Origin: a bacterium
Lineage (GTDB): Bacteria > Spirochaetota > UBA4802 > UBA5550
Direction of reading: 5' to 3'
DNA: 9,031 nucleotides
Assembly: GCA_024224995.1 (NCBI GenBank)
Contig: JAAENB010000359.1
Location: forward strand, 1-9,031
The notes beneath the pieces are model-generated. The model ran no database searches and was not told where the DNA came from. It saw nothing but the letters and a program-made list of their open reading frames with translations. Positions 1 through 5,739 of this stretch are shown here, in pieces. Within the stretch, counting starts at the first letter, position 1, and each line of letters starts with the position of its first letter. The translations under genes were made by a program, and so were the position numbers.

Positions 1-1
1 A

Positions 2-80
2 AGTAGTATGGGCTCTTTGGATTGCTCCGGAACTCGCTCCGCACAGACAGGCCTCAAGACCCAAAGAGCCCAGACTACTA
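2..80. repeat. Long imperfect inverted repeat, about 20-bp arms
   Basis: The arm at 2-20 and the arm at 61-80 are reverse complements over about 20 bases with two adjacent mismatches (TAGTA-T-GGGCTCTTTGG against its partner). They enclose a 40-base GC-rich centre. The element starts at the window edge, so more of it may lie upstream. No ORF spans it. It looks like a palindromic intergenic element, MITE- or REP-like, rather than a terminator, because no T-tract follows either arm. Confidence 0.6.
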
Positions 81-110
81 CCAGGCCAGATGCAGCTCGC
101 AACACTAGTT

Positions 111-250
111 AGTTTCTGATCTATCTTTTCCCTGCTTCGCAGGGTCCGCACTCTTAAGAAACTGGGTGTCAGGGGCCAGGGATCGGGGGTCAGGGCTTCG
201 TGTAAACGGCCTCTTTTTTATTCCCTGATCCTCTTTGCAACCAGTTTCTT
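111..250. repeat. Nested palindromes with a shared, competing arm
   Basis: A perfect 6-bp hairpin with a TTC loop sits at 130-144 (CCCTGC/GCAGGG). A perfect 10-bp inverted repeat has arms at 156-165 (AAGAAACTGG) and 241-250. Inside it, 190-195 (TCAGGG) pairs with 223-228. The arm at 157-163 can also pair with 111-117 (AGTTTCT), so two folds compete for it. The stretch GTCAGGGGCCAGGGATCGGG at 168-187 is itself internally repetitive. With the element at 2-80 and those at 276-435, this makes all of 1-438 a non-coding repeat island; I see no credible gene in it. Confidence 0.5.
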
Positions 251-275
251 TCGTATTTTTCCCGGCCCTGCCGGT

Positions 276-295
276 GTCTGAGCGGAGCCGAAGAC
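276..295. repeat. 20-bp hairpin motif, copy 1
   Basis: GTCT-GAGCGGAGCCGA-AGAC. The four outer bases on each side are complementary and the 12-base core is identical to the copy at 416-435. I associate similar CTTCGGCTCCGCTCAG strings with dispersed intergenic repeats in several bacterial phyla; that is from memory. Confidence 0.55.
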
Positions 296-326
296 CCGGG
301 TCAGCTGCTCTTTACAAAGAGCAAAG

Positions 327-386
327 TTTATTTGTCCATTTATCTGTCCGTTTATCTGTCCGTTTATCTGTCCGTTTATCTGTCCA
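327..386. repeat. 12-bp tandem repeat, five units
   Basis: Five contiguous 12-base units of TTTATCTGTCCG fill 327-386. The three central units are identical. The first differs at two positions and the last at one. Because the period is a multiple of three, the minus strand reads as a run of Gly-Gln-Ile-Asn. The surrounding minus-strand frame has no recognisable domain and no clear ribosome binding site, so I treat this as a non-coding minisatellite. Confidence 0.85.
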
Positions 387-397
387 TCACTTATTAT

Positions 398-412
398 AAA
401 CAGGCCCTGTTT
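398..412. repeat. Small perfect palindrome, possible weak terminator
   Basis: AAACAGG-C-CCTGTTT is perfectly palindromic around a single central base. It lies about 27 bases beyond the stop codon of the minus-strand XRE-cupin gene, so it could end that transcript. The minus strand continues ATAATAAG rather than with a T-tract, which makes a classical intrinsic terminator doubtful. Confidence 0.3.
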
Positions 413-415
413 GGT

Positions 416-435
416 CACTGAGCGGAGCCGAAGTG
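416..435. repeat. 20-bp hairpin motif, copy 2
   Basis: CACT-GAGCGGAGCCGA-AGTG. The core matches the copy at 276-295. The two outermost base pairs differ, but both arms changed together, so pairing is kept. It ends three bases short of the XRE-cupin stop codon. Confidence 0.55.
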
Positions 436-438
436 CCC

Positions 439-1005
439 TTACGGAGTATAAACCGTTACAATTAAAACAGTCTCTTTTTTGCCCGGGTTCTTTAATGAAT
501 GCTGAATTGAGGCGTCAAAATGGAGGGCATCGTCCTTTTTTAGAAGGTGTTTTTTCTGTCCTACCTTTATTTCCACCTCACCTTCCAGCACATATACAAA
601 CTCCTCCCCTTCATGGCGGTAGTTTATCTTCGGATGGTCCGACAGGGCGGGGATTACCACCCTGAAGGCGCGCAGGTGCCTGTCTTTTCCCTTTGGCGTA
701 AGAACCGTATATTGATAGGCCTCTTCGCGCTTTTTAAAGTCCTCTACCCTTTTCTTTTTGAGTTCCTTTTCTTCCCCGGGCTGGAACAGGTCCTCGGGAT
801 TGACAGTTAAGGCCCGGGATATTTTTAATATATCTCCCACAGGGGCAAAATCATCCCCTTCTTCTATCTTTTGGAGATGATCGATCTTGAGCCCGGTCTG
901 TTCCGACAGCTCTTCAAGGGATATTTTTTTCTTTTTTCGCAAGACCGCCAGTTTTTGGCCTGTTGTCTTCTGGTTTGATTTTTTGCCTGTTTTCTCTTTT
1001 GCCAT
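439..1005 (-). CDS. XRE-family transcriptional regulator with C-terminal cupin domain
   Basis: This 188-residue protein has a Lys-rich start, an XRE-type helix-turn-helix at about residues 17-73 (KLAVLRKKKKISLEELSEQT is the first half), a charged linker to about 100, and a cupin barrel at about 110-187. The cupin half shows H131-E-G-E-E135, the glycine turn at L-E-G142-E, and the second motif FDASIQHSLKNPG with H169. In this family the cupin senses a small ligand and the helix-turn-helix binds DNA, usually near the factor's own promoter. The length is typical for the XRE-cupin class and the protein is cytoplasmic. The ATG at 1005 is chosen because translation starts cleanly there just before the helix-turn-helix, although the upstream GGGGCGAG is only a moderate ribosome binding site. 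The ligand cannot be told from sequence; no metabolic operon adjoins it. Confidence 0.9.
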   Translation of the reverse strand: MAKEKTGKKSNQKTTGQKLAVLRKKKKISLEELSEQTGLKIDHLQKIEEGDDFAPVGDILKISRALTVNPEDLFQPGEEKELKKKRVEDFKKREEAYQYTVLTPKGKDRHLRAFRVVIPALSDHPKINYRHEGEEFVYVLEGEVEIKVGQKKHLLKKDDALHFDASIQHSLKNPGKKETVLIVTVYTP

Positions 1006-1026
1006 AATCTCGCCCCGGTGGTTTAC

Positions 1027-1040
1027 AGTTTACGTTAACT
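1027..1040. promoter_or_regulatory. Operator-like palindrome upstream of the XRE-cupin gene
   Basis: AGTTTACGTTAACT is symmetric around a central ACGT at 12 of 14 positions. A further GTTTAC half lies directly beside it at 1021-1026. It sits between the candidate -10 at 1047-1052 and the start codon at 1005, covering the expected transcription start. That is where a self-repressing XRE regulator would bind. The symmetry is seen; the role is inference. Confidence 0.4.
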
Positions 1041-1046
1041 GGGAAG

Positions 1047-1075
1047 AGTTTCGATGCAGGGTTGCTTTTTGTCAA
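1047..1075 (-). promoter_or_regulatory. Candidate sigma-70-type promoter for the XRE-cupin gene
   Basis: On the minus strand a perfect TTGACA (1070-1075) is followed after 17 bases by GAAACT (1047-1052), a poor -10. The -35 and spacing are strong and the -10 weak, so the call is tentative. Confidence 0.35.
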
Positions 1076-1121
1076 GAGATATTTTTAACTCCGGGGAATG
1101 GTTCGCGCGGGAGAGAAGTAC

Positions 1122-1150
1122 AGGTACAGGGGGCAAAATCCCCTGTACCT
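1122..1150. repeat. Perfect 11-bp inverted repeat, possible terminator
   Basis: AGGTACAGGGG (1122-1132) and its exact reverse complement (1140-1150) enclose a 7-base loop. It lies 12 bases past the stop of the minus-strand peptidoglycan-binding gene, so it could stabilise or end that mRNA. Neither strand shows a T-tract after the stem, so it may equally be a dispersed palindromic repeat. Confidence 0.5.
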
Positions 1151-1162
1151 TGCACCTGATTT

Positions 1163-1423
1163 CTACATATCATCTTCAGCGCTTGAACCGCCGCCTTCAA
1201 AATAGCCTTGCAGTCCCGTAGCTTTAACCGAAGCTTCGCCAAGTGCTGCGGCAAGTGCTGCCCCGGTATCGGGGCCTACAATGCCGTCAGCACCGAGTCC
1301 GGCCGATTCCTGGAACGCGCTGATCGCGTTTTCGGTATTTGGTCCCATTGCTCCGTCAGCTGCTCCGGGATTAAAACCGCACAAGATTAATGCTTCTTGA
1401 ATACTGGTTACATCATAATCCAT
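1163..1423 (-). CDS. Small peptidoglycan-binding-domain protein without signal peptide
   Basis: This 86-residue protein is almost wholly one PG_binding_1-type domain (residues about 5-62). The diagnostic pattern is clear: a helix ending LILCGFNPG, then D23-G-A-M-G-P-N-T, A-I-x-x-F-Q37, then D47-G-I-V-G-P-D-T. Two DGxxGPxT turns thus flank the helix that carries FQ. The last 20 residues are Gly- and Asp-rich and probably disordered. In the family this fold grips the peptidoglycan stem peptide and is usually joined to an enzyme and exported. Here there is neither an enzyme nor any signal sequence, so the cell location is open. The start at 1423 has a good AAGGAG (1431-1436) seven bases upstream. 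The gene follows the lipoprotein gene by 23 bases, so one mRNA is likely. Confidence 0.85.
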   Translation of the reverse strand: MDYDVTSIQEALILCGFNPGAADGAMGPNTENAISAFQESAGLGADGIVGPDTGAALAAALGEASVKATGLQGYFEGGGSSAEDDM

Positions 1424-1446
1424 AGTTTATCTCCTTTTTTAGAATA

Positions 1447-1884
1447 TTATTTTATTCCCCAGGCCTTTGACCAGTCTTTATGGGCTGTAAGAAAACCGGC
1501 GTTTTTGTTGTCCAGTTTCGCGGCCAGGTCTTTATATTCCTTATTAAGGGCCTTAAACTTATCTTTTTCTGCCTGGGTAGCTCCTTTGTCCGTACCTTTC
1601 GCGGCTTTAGACCTGGCACGCACGTCAGCAACATCATAATCTGTCATAACAGCGCTGAGCTTTGTTGCTGCCGCAGCAGTATCTCCGCCTTTAACAGCTG
1701 TTACTCCCATTTCGAAAACAGTGATCATGTTTTGAGCCGGAGTACCGGTTAGTGCCTGGACAACTTTTTTTTCTTCCGGCTTTGCTTCCTGCGCGTCATC
1801 GGCCTTTTTTTTCTTGCATCCGATACCAATAATCAGTGCTGTAGAAAGCAGTAGAAAAACCAAAACTTTGACATTAATCCTCAT
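1447..1884 (-). CDS. Small predicted outer-membrane lipoprotein, function unknown
   Basis: A 145-residue protein. Residues 1-22 form a type II signal peptide (MRINVK, then a hydrophobic core) ending in the lipobox G-I-G-C23. Lys at +2 gives no inner-membrane retention signal, so the outer membrane is likely. A charged linker (about 24-42) rich in K, E and A precedes an Ala/Lys-rich helical region to the end, with alternating hydrophobic positions that suggest a helical bundle or coil. No enzymatic motif is visible. AAGGAG at 1892-1897 lies seven bases before the ATG. It is the promoter-proximal gene of a pair with the peptidoglycan-binding protein, which suggests an envelope role; this is inference. 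The 160-base gap to the phosphatase gene upstream leaves it unclear whether that gene shares the mRNA. Confidence 0.82.
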   Translation of the reverse strand: MRINVKVLVFLLLSTALIIGIGCKKKKADDAQEAKPEEKKVVQALTGTPAQNMITVFEMGVTAVKGGDTAAAATKLSAVMTDYDVADVRARSKAAKGTDKGATQAEKDKFKALNKEYKDLAAKLDNKNAGFLTAHKDWSKAWGIK

Positions 1885-2044
1885 AATATAACTCCTTATA
1901 TTTTTTTTTACGGTTCTCCCCGGTAACAGGAAAAAACCGGTAGATGTTCAGGAACGATATAAGACTACTAAAAACATGAAAAAGATTTTAGACCAAAAAA
2001 GAGGAAACATCAAGCTATTTTTTTTTAAAATCAGCACCAATAAC

Positions 2045-3148
2045 TCACAGGGTGACTTCAACCCCAATGAGCACTCTGTCGTCCGTAACTGGCAGCCCTT
2101 CGGTAAACACCTCAACTTCTTTAATTATGGCGTCTGTCGTTTCACCCAGGGAGAGTCCCCGGTTATTAATTTCTTTTATGAGCCGCTGTAAACCGGCAAA
2201 ATCGAGCATTTCCTTACTGCGGTTCCTGCTTTCATGAAAGCCGTCGGTATAGAAAAAGATCCTGTCGCCCTGCCGCAGCGAGACCGGGTTATTCACAAAC
2301 GTGGAATCGTCGTCATAGCATATGGGCACTCCTCCCGACTTTAAGAGTTCTGCTTCCCCATGGGCCGATCTCCAGACAATAGGATAGGGATGCGCTGCCC
2401 GTGAATAGCTCAAAAGAACCTCATCTCCCTGCCGGAGAAAAAAGCCATACAATGCCGTAAGAAAGCTTTCCTCGGGCATCATATTTATGAGTTCCTTGTT
2501 CAAGTGCTCCAGGTAGGTTTTTGGATCAAGACCATAGAGCAGGCTCATTCTGTCCGATATAACTTTGACCAGTGACGTATACAAAGAAGCTTTAACGCCA
2601 TGTCCTGTTACATCCCCAATAAAAAGACCAAGCTGTTTTTCATTCAATTTAATTAACGACAGCAGGTCGCCTCCAACGGCTTTTAAGGGGGTATATTGAT
2701 AATCAATAGCCAGGAACGAGACATCGGGAATTTCCGGTAAAAAAGAAAGCTGTACGGCCCGGGCCGCGTCCAGATCATCTTCCATAACCTCATTCTTTTT
2801 TCGAAGCTGCGCCTCTACCTCTTTCCGTTTCTCTATTTCGGCTTCCAGATCCTTGTTAATGAGCCTCATGACGTTTATATTCTCGTTCAGCTGATCCTGC
2901 CGGATACCGACAAAACGCGAAAAAAGTCCAAGCCATAAGGGAGCCGAATTGATGACCCAATGCAGCGGGGTTGATAACTGAACTGCAATAATTGACGAGG
3001 GCCAGCAATTGCCGAAATTCATCCAGGCGTCAAAAAGGGACGAGAATACGGGGAAGGCAAAACCGAACAAAGCCCCATATAAAGTATAATTATTCGCTTC
3101 TTTTTTAAATATTCCAAACATTGCTATAAATCGATATATTTTTTCCAT
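2045..3148 (-). CDS. Membrane-anchored PP2C-type serine phosphatase (SpoIIE/RsbU family)
   Basis: A 367-residue protein in three parts. Residues about 22-45 and 60-81 are hydrophobic and probably two membrane spans. Residues about 84-135 are a charged coiled coil (EAEIEKRKEVEAQLRKKNEV lies inside it). Residues about 136-367 are a SpoIIE-type PP2C phosphatase. Metal-binding and core motifs are present: G159-G-D161, G178-D-V-T-G-H-G184, Y300-T-D302-G and D356-D-R-V-L-I-G. The segment after GGD is LLSL where RsbU-like proteins often have FYD. Family members dephosphorylate anti-anti-sigma (STAS) proteins or other signalling serines. No STAS protein, anti-sigma kinase or receiver domain lies in the window, so its target is elsewhere. 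The short membrane region may be the sensor input. The ribosome binding site is weak (AAAAAGAG), but the start sits well downstream of a good promoter. Confidence 0.92.
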   Translation of the reverse strand: MEKIYRFIAMFGIFKKEANNYTLYGALFGFAFPVFSSLFDAWMNFGNCWPSSIIAVQLSTPLHWVINSAPLWLGLFSRFVGIRQDQLNENINVMRLINKDLEAEIEKRKEVEAQLRKKNEVMEDDLDAARAVQLSFLPEIPDVSFLAIDYQYTPLKAVGGDLLSLIKLNEKQLGLFIGDVTGHGVKASLYTSLVKVISDRMSLLYGLDPKTYLEHLNKELINMMPEESFLTALYGFFLRQGDEVLLSYSRAAHPYPIVWRSAHGEAELLKSGGVPICYDDDSTFVNNPVSLRQGDRIFFYTDGFHESRNRSKEMLDFAGLQRLIKEINNRGLSLGETTDAIIKEVEVFTEGLPVTDDRVLIGVEVTL

Positions 3149-3166
3149 GCGGTATAACTCTTTTTT

Positions 3167-3194
3167 TATTATTTACATCTTATTATTTACATCT
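3167..3194. repeat. Two 14-bp direct repeats at the phosphatase promoter
   Basis: TATTATTTACATCT occurs twice head-to-tail (3167-3180 and 3181-3194). It covers the expected transcription start and touches the -10 of the minus-strand promoter. It could be a regulator site or simple slippage duplication in an AT-rich leader. Confidence 0.6.
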
Positions 3195-3221
3195 TATAGC
3201 ATACACCACAATTCTTTTCAA
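3193..3221 (-). promoter_or_regulatory. Sigma-70-type promoter for the phosphatase gene
   Basis: On the minus strand TTGAAA (3216-3221) is followed after exactly 17 bases by TATAAG (3193-3198). Transcription should start near 3186, about 40 bases before the phosphatase start codon at 3148. Confidence 0.6.
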
Positions 3222-3252
3222 TAAGGTTTTTTTTATAAACAATTATTTTAAA

Positions 3253-3282
3253 TTGACTTCAGTTTCAAGATATGCTTATATT
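3253..3282 (+). promoter_or_regulatory. Sigma-70-type promoter for the HEAT-like lipoprotein
   Basis: TTGACT (3253-3258), an 18-base spacer and TATATT (3277-3282). It lies back to back with the phosphatase promoter, so the two genes are transcribed divergently. The TTG here also opens a longer reading frame, but its place in the -35 argues against that start. Confidence 0.55.
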
Positions 3283-3312
3283 ATTGCAATTATAAAAAAA
3301 GGAGTTTATATC

Positions 3313-4236
3313 ATGAAAAAAACAATTATTTTCTCTCTGGCCCTTAGCGTTCTGTTTTTAACAATAGGCTGCAAAAAAGTCAAACCGGACCAGGAACTAA
3401 TGGGTGCCATCCAGGATGCCGCTTCAAAATGCACTATTGATCTCAAATATGCCTTTGTTAAAGACTGTGAAGAAATTAAAAAAGTCGCGGAACTTATAAA
3501 GAAGAAAACCGTTCCCGCCTCTGTTGCTACCGTTAGTGTAGCATTAAATGACAAGGACGAAAAGGTTCGAGCAGTGGCATGCAAACTGCTCTACCGGGAA
3601 ATAAAAGACCGGATGCATGAAATTGAGAAAAAACCGGAACTTGTTTCGGACGCGGTTGCTGAAAACCTTATTACCGGTGTCTCGAAAATTAAAACCTATA
3701 TTGCCTTTTACGCGGCAGCATCTGTAACCCATATCTCAATGATCAAAGGCAAACAAAAAAAACTGTATACCATGCTTGAAAAGCACCCCATCGTCCAGGT
3801 GCGGTATGAAGCGTATGAGAACCTTATGAAGTTCGGGCGGCTTAAGGCGTTTAACAAAATACAGGAACTGGCCGATAAAAAATATGCCGATAAATGGCTT
3901 GGTTCCTATATCATGAAGGCTCCGATCCGTATGTATAAATATACCGATGAAGAAAAAAAAGCCGTTGGCGATTGGGCGCTTAAGTACCTGGAAAACGAAA
4001 ATCCCCTGATCGCGGTCCAGGCCGCCTCTGCCTTAAACCGCTGCGGCGGCAAATACATTGATGCCGTCCTTGACGCCTGCGACAAACTGGCAAAGGAGAA
4101 CAAACTCACCCCTCCCTTCAGCCAGGTTCTCACGAACAACTCCATCTCATGCAAGTCCTTTTTCGGCAGCAAACCCAGCGGAACGGAAGAGCAGTGCAAG
4201 CGGCTGGAAGAGTTGAAGAAGAAGATAAAGAAGTAA
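3313..4236 (+). CDS. HEAT-like repeat lipoprotein
   Basis: A 307-residue protein with a type II signal peptide (MKKTIIFSLALSVLFLTIG) and lipidated C20, followed by KKVKP. The mature part is all-helical in appearance, with HEAT-like units. The clearest repeat cores are near residues 84-97 (EKVRAVACKLLYRE), 161-175 (VQVRYEAYENLMKFG) and 232-245 (LIAVQAASALNRCG). HEAT solenoids bind other proteins, so a periplasmic or outer-membrane scaffold is plausible, but no partner can be named. Seven cysteines remain after C20 (including C40, C52, C244, C256, C280 and C295), enough for disulfides. The tail ends in a Lys/Glu-rich helix. The start at 3313 is preferred over an upstream TTG at 3253: AAGGAG at 3299-3304 is eight bases upstream, the signal peptide begins there, and the upstream stretch is promoter. 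Confidence 0.85.
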   Translation: MKKTIIFSLALSVLFLTIGCKKVKPDQELMGAIQDAASKCTIDLKYAFVKDCEEIKKVAELIKKKTVPASVATVSVALNDKDEKVRAVACKLLYREIKDRMHEIEKKPELVSDAVAENLITGVSKIKTYIAFYAAASVTHISMIKGKQKKLYTMLEKHPIVQVRYEAYENLMKFGRLKAFNKIQELADKKYADKWLGSYIMKAPIRMYKYTDEEKKAVGDWALKYLENENPLIAVQAASALNRCGGKYIDAVLDACDKLAKENKLTPPFSQVLTNNSISCKSFFGSKPSGTEEQCKRLEELKKKIKK

Positions 4237-4269
4237 GGTGATCGGAGGCCCGGAGGCCCGGGTGATCGG
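4237..4269. repeat. Short direct repeats directly after the lipoprotein stop
   Basis: GGTGATCGG occurs at 4237-4245 and 4261-4269. Between them AGGCCCGG occurs twice in tandem (4246-4253 and 4254-4261), and ATCGG appears again at 4272-4276. This is simple repetitive filler beginning at the first base after the stop codon. Confidence 0.7.
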
Positions 4270-4286
4270 TAATCGGTCAAAGCCCC

Positions 4287-4340
4287 GTAGAGACGTTGTA
4301 TGTTTGTATCAACGTCTCTACAAACATACAACGCTTCTAC
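4287..4340. repeat. Palindromic element with two mutually exclusive hairpins
   Basis: The left arm 4287-4298 (GTAGAGACGTTG) is a perfect 12-bp reverse complement of 4310-4321. The longer left arm 4287-4306 also pairs with 4321-4340 over 20 positions with two adjacent mismatches, including a perfect 13-bp block (4294-4306 with 4321-4333). The two stems use the same left arm, so only one can form at a time. It lies between the lipoprotein and the thiolase genes. GTAGAGACGTTG palindromes resemble dispersed repeats I know from cyanobacteria and other bacteria; that is from memory. Confidence 0.75.
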
Positions 4341-4374
4341 AAACCGCCGCGGCAGCAAAAAACTTCAAACGTTA

Positions 4375-4401
4375 TTGACAATATTTTCCCGCGAACATAA
4401 T
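4375..4401 (+). promoter_or_regulatory. Candidate sigma-70-type promoter for the thiolase gene
   Basis: A perfect TTGACA (4375-4380) and CATAAT (4396-4401), five of six matches to TATAAT, are separated by 15 bases. That is shorter than the usual 16-18, so strength is uncertain. Predicted transcription start is near 4408, about 43 bases before the start codon. Confidence 0.45.
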
Positions 4402-4450
4402 TAGTCATATATATAGTGATAGAATTGTGAAAACAGAGGAGAAAAGAACA

Positions 4451-5626
4451 ATGAAAGAAGCAGTAATTGTGAGCGCGGTACGGACTCCCCTTGGCAGCTT
4501 TAACGGCTCTTTAGGGAATATCGGCGCCACCAAACTTGGAGCTATTGTTATAGAAGAATCAGTAAAAAGAGCCGGTATTCAAAAGACCGATGTGAACGAA
4601 GTTATAATGGGCCAGGTGCTTCCCTGCGGCTATGGGCAGAACCCGGCAAAACAGGCTGTTGTCGCGGCAAACATGCCCTGGGAAGTGGAAGCCATTACTG
4701 TTAATAAAGTGTGCGGTTCTTCTCTGAAAGCCATAATGCTTGCTGCCCAGGCTGTCCAATGCGGTGATGCTGATGTGGTTATTGCCGGGGGTATGGAAAA
4801 TATGAGCATGGCTCCTTTTTACATGGAGAAAGCCCGGTTCGGATATCGTATGGGAAACGGTAAGATCAAGGATCATATGGTTAATGACGGGCTCTGGGAT
4901 GTTGTAAACGATTTCCACATGGGAATTTCCAATGAGTTATGCGCTGAAAAATACAATATCAGCCGGGAAGCCCAGGATACCTACGCGGCTGAATCTTACC
5001 GGAGATCTTTAGAGGCTATTAAGGCCGATAAATTTAAAGATGAAATTATTCCAATATCGCTCCCTCAGCGAAAAGGAGACCCAATAATCTTTGACACGGA
5101 CGAATGTCCTCAGGATACCAATTACGATAAATTATCTAAAATGAAGCCTGCTTTTCAAAAAGACGGAACCGGCACGGCAGGGAACGCTTCTATTATCAGC
5201 GACGGGGCTGCTGCCATGGTTATTATGTCCAGGGAAAAAGCGGAAGAACTTGGCTGTGAAGTTATGGCCGCAATCGGCGCCCAGGCTTCGTATGGTATTG
5301 ACATGAAGTATGTTCTTGTTGCTCCCATCTGGGCAATACCCAAGTGCCTTGAAAAAGAGGGCATTAGCAAGGACGATATCGACCTGTTTGAAATCAATGA
5401 AGCTTTTTCCGGTTCTTCATGCGCTGTTATGCAGGAACTTGAACTTGACCCGTCAAAAATTAATGTTAACGGCGGCGGTGTAGCTCTCGGACACCCCATC
5501 GGCGCCAGCGGTACCAGGGTTCTCGTTACCCTGCTCCATGAAATGATCCGGCAGGACAAAAAAACGGGCCTTGCCACGCTTTGCCTGGGCGGCGGAGAGG
5601 CTGTTGCTTTGATTATTAAGCGATAA
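4451..5626 (+). CDS. Acetyl-CoA C-acetyltransferase (thiolase)
   Basis: A 391-residue cytoplasmic enzyme of typical length for biosynthetic-type thiolase. It joins two acetyl-CoA into acetoacetyl-CoA and CoA, or runs in reverse to cleave acetoacetyl-CoA. All catalytic landmarks are present: nucleophile C88 in VNKVCGSS, N316-E-A-F, H348 in G-G-G-V-A-L-G-H-P-I-G, and C378 in LATLCLGGG. The N-terminus MKEAVIVSAVRTPLGSF is also classic. The stretch near 285-299 (KYVLVAPIWAIPKCL) departs from the more usual GPVPA version, so chain-length or substrate preference could differ. The ATG at 4451 is chosen because GAGGAG lies nine bases upstream; an in-frame GTG at 4427 would place that site inside the protein. 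It has its own promoter and terminator and no pathway neighbours here, so whether it serves fatty-acid breakdown, polyhydroxyalkanoate, mevalonate or ketone metabolism is open. Confidence 0.95.
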   Translation: MKEAVIVSAVRTPLGSFNGSLGNIGATKLGAIVIEESVKRAGIQKTDVNEVIMGQVLPCGYGQNPAKQAVVAANMPWEVEAITVNKVCGSSLKAIMLAAQAVQCGDADVVIAGGMENMSMAPFYMEKARFGYRMGNGKIKDHMVNDGLWDVVNDFHMGISNELCAEKYNISREAQDTYAAESYRRSLEAIKADKFKDEIIPISLPQRKGDPIIFDTDECPQDTNYDKLSKMKPAFQKDGTGTAGNASIISDGAAAMVIMSREKAEELGCEVMAAIGAQASYGIDMKYVLVAPIWAIPKCLEKEGISKDDIDLFEINEAFSGSSCAVMQELELDPSKINVNGGGVALGHPIGASGTRVLVTLLHEMIRQDKKTGLATLCLGGGEAVALIIKR

Positions 5627-5636
5627 TTAACGCGTA

Positions 5637-5677
5637 AAACCGGGGAGAAATTCCCCGGTTTAAAGAGGCTCTTTTTT
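5637..5677 (+). terminator. Intrinsic terminator of the thiolase gene
   Basis: A perfect 10-bp stem (5637-5646 with 5652-5661, AAACCGGGGA/TCCCCGGTTT) with a GAAAT loop starts ten bases after the stop codon. A T6 tract follows at 5672-5677 after a short AAAGAGGCTC spacer. The stem is strong; the gap before the T-tract is somewhat long. Confidence 0.75.
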
Positions 5678-5679
5678 GA

Positions 5680-5708
5680 TTGCAATCTTTGTATATATTT
5701 ATTATATT
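5680..5708 (+). promoter_or_regulatory. Candidate promoter for the Rpn-family nuclease gene
   Basis: TTGCAA (5680-5685), a 17-base spacer and TATATT (5703-5708) lie directly after the thiolase terminator. The expected start near 5715 leaves a leader of about 25 bases that contains GAAGGA. Confidence 0.5.
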
Positions 5709-5739
5709 GTACTAAACAAGGATTGAAGGAAAACAGGAA

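Noticed and set aside
327..386. CRISPR array
   Set aside because: The 12-bp units are contiguous with no spacers, and no cas gene is present.
218..418. Minus-strand 66-codon frame with Gly-Gln-Ile-Asn repeats
   Set aside because: It arises from the 12-bp tandem array and hairpin repeats, has no domain and no clear ribosome binding site.
1163..1884. Shared DYDV string near the start of the peptidoglycan-binding protein and inside the lipoprotein
   Set aside because: The match is only four to five residues with no wider similarity, so duplication is not supported.
1911..1940. CCGGT/ACCGG hairpin upstream of the small lipoprotein as a terminator for the phosphatase gene
   Set aside because: The stem is only five base pairs with an 11-base loop, and no T-tract follows on the minus strand.
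3253..3312. N-terminal extension of the HEAT-like lipoprotein from a TTG start
   Set aside because: The TTG is part of a promoter -35, no ribosome binding site precedes it, and the extension would bury the signal peptide.
3906..4358. Minus-strand 150-codon frame across the lipoprotein 3' end
   Set aside because: It lies opposite a well-supported lipoprotein gene, runs through the palindromic repeat element and has no recognisable domain.
5155..5685. Minus-strand 176-codon frame
   Set aside because: It is antisense to the thiolase and includes the terminator hairpin; Ser/Pro-rich shadow composition.
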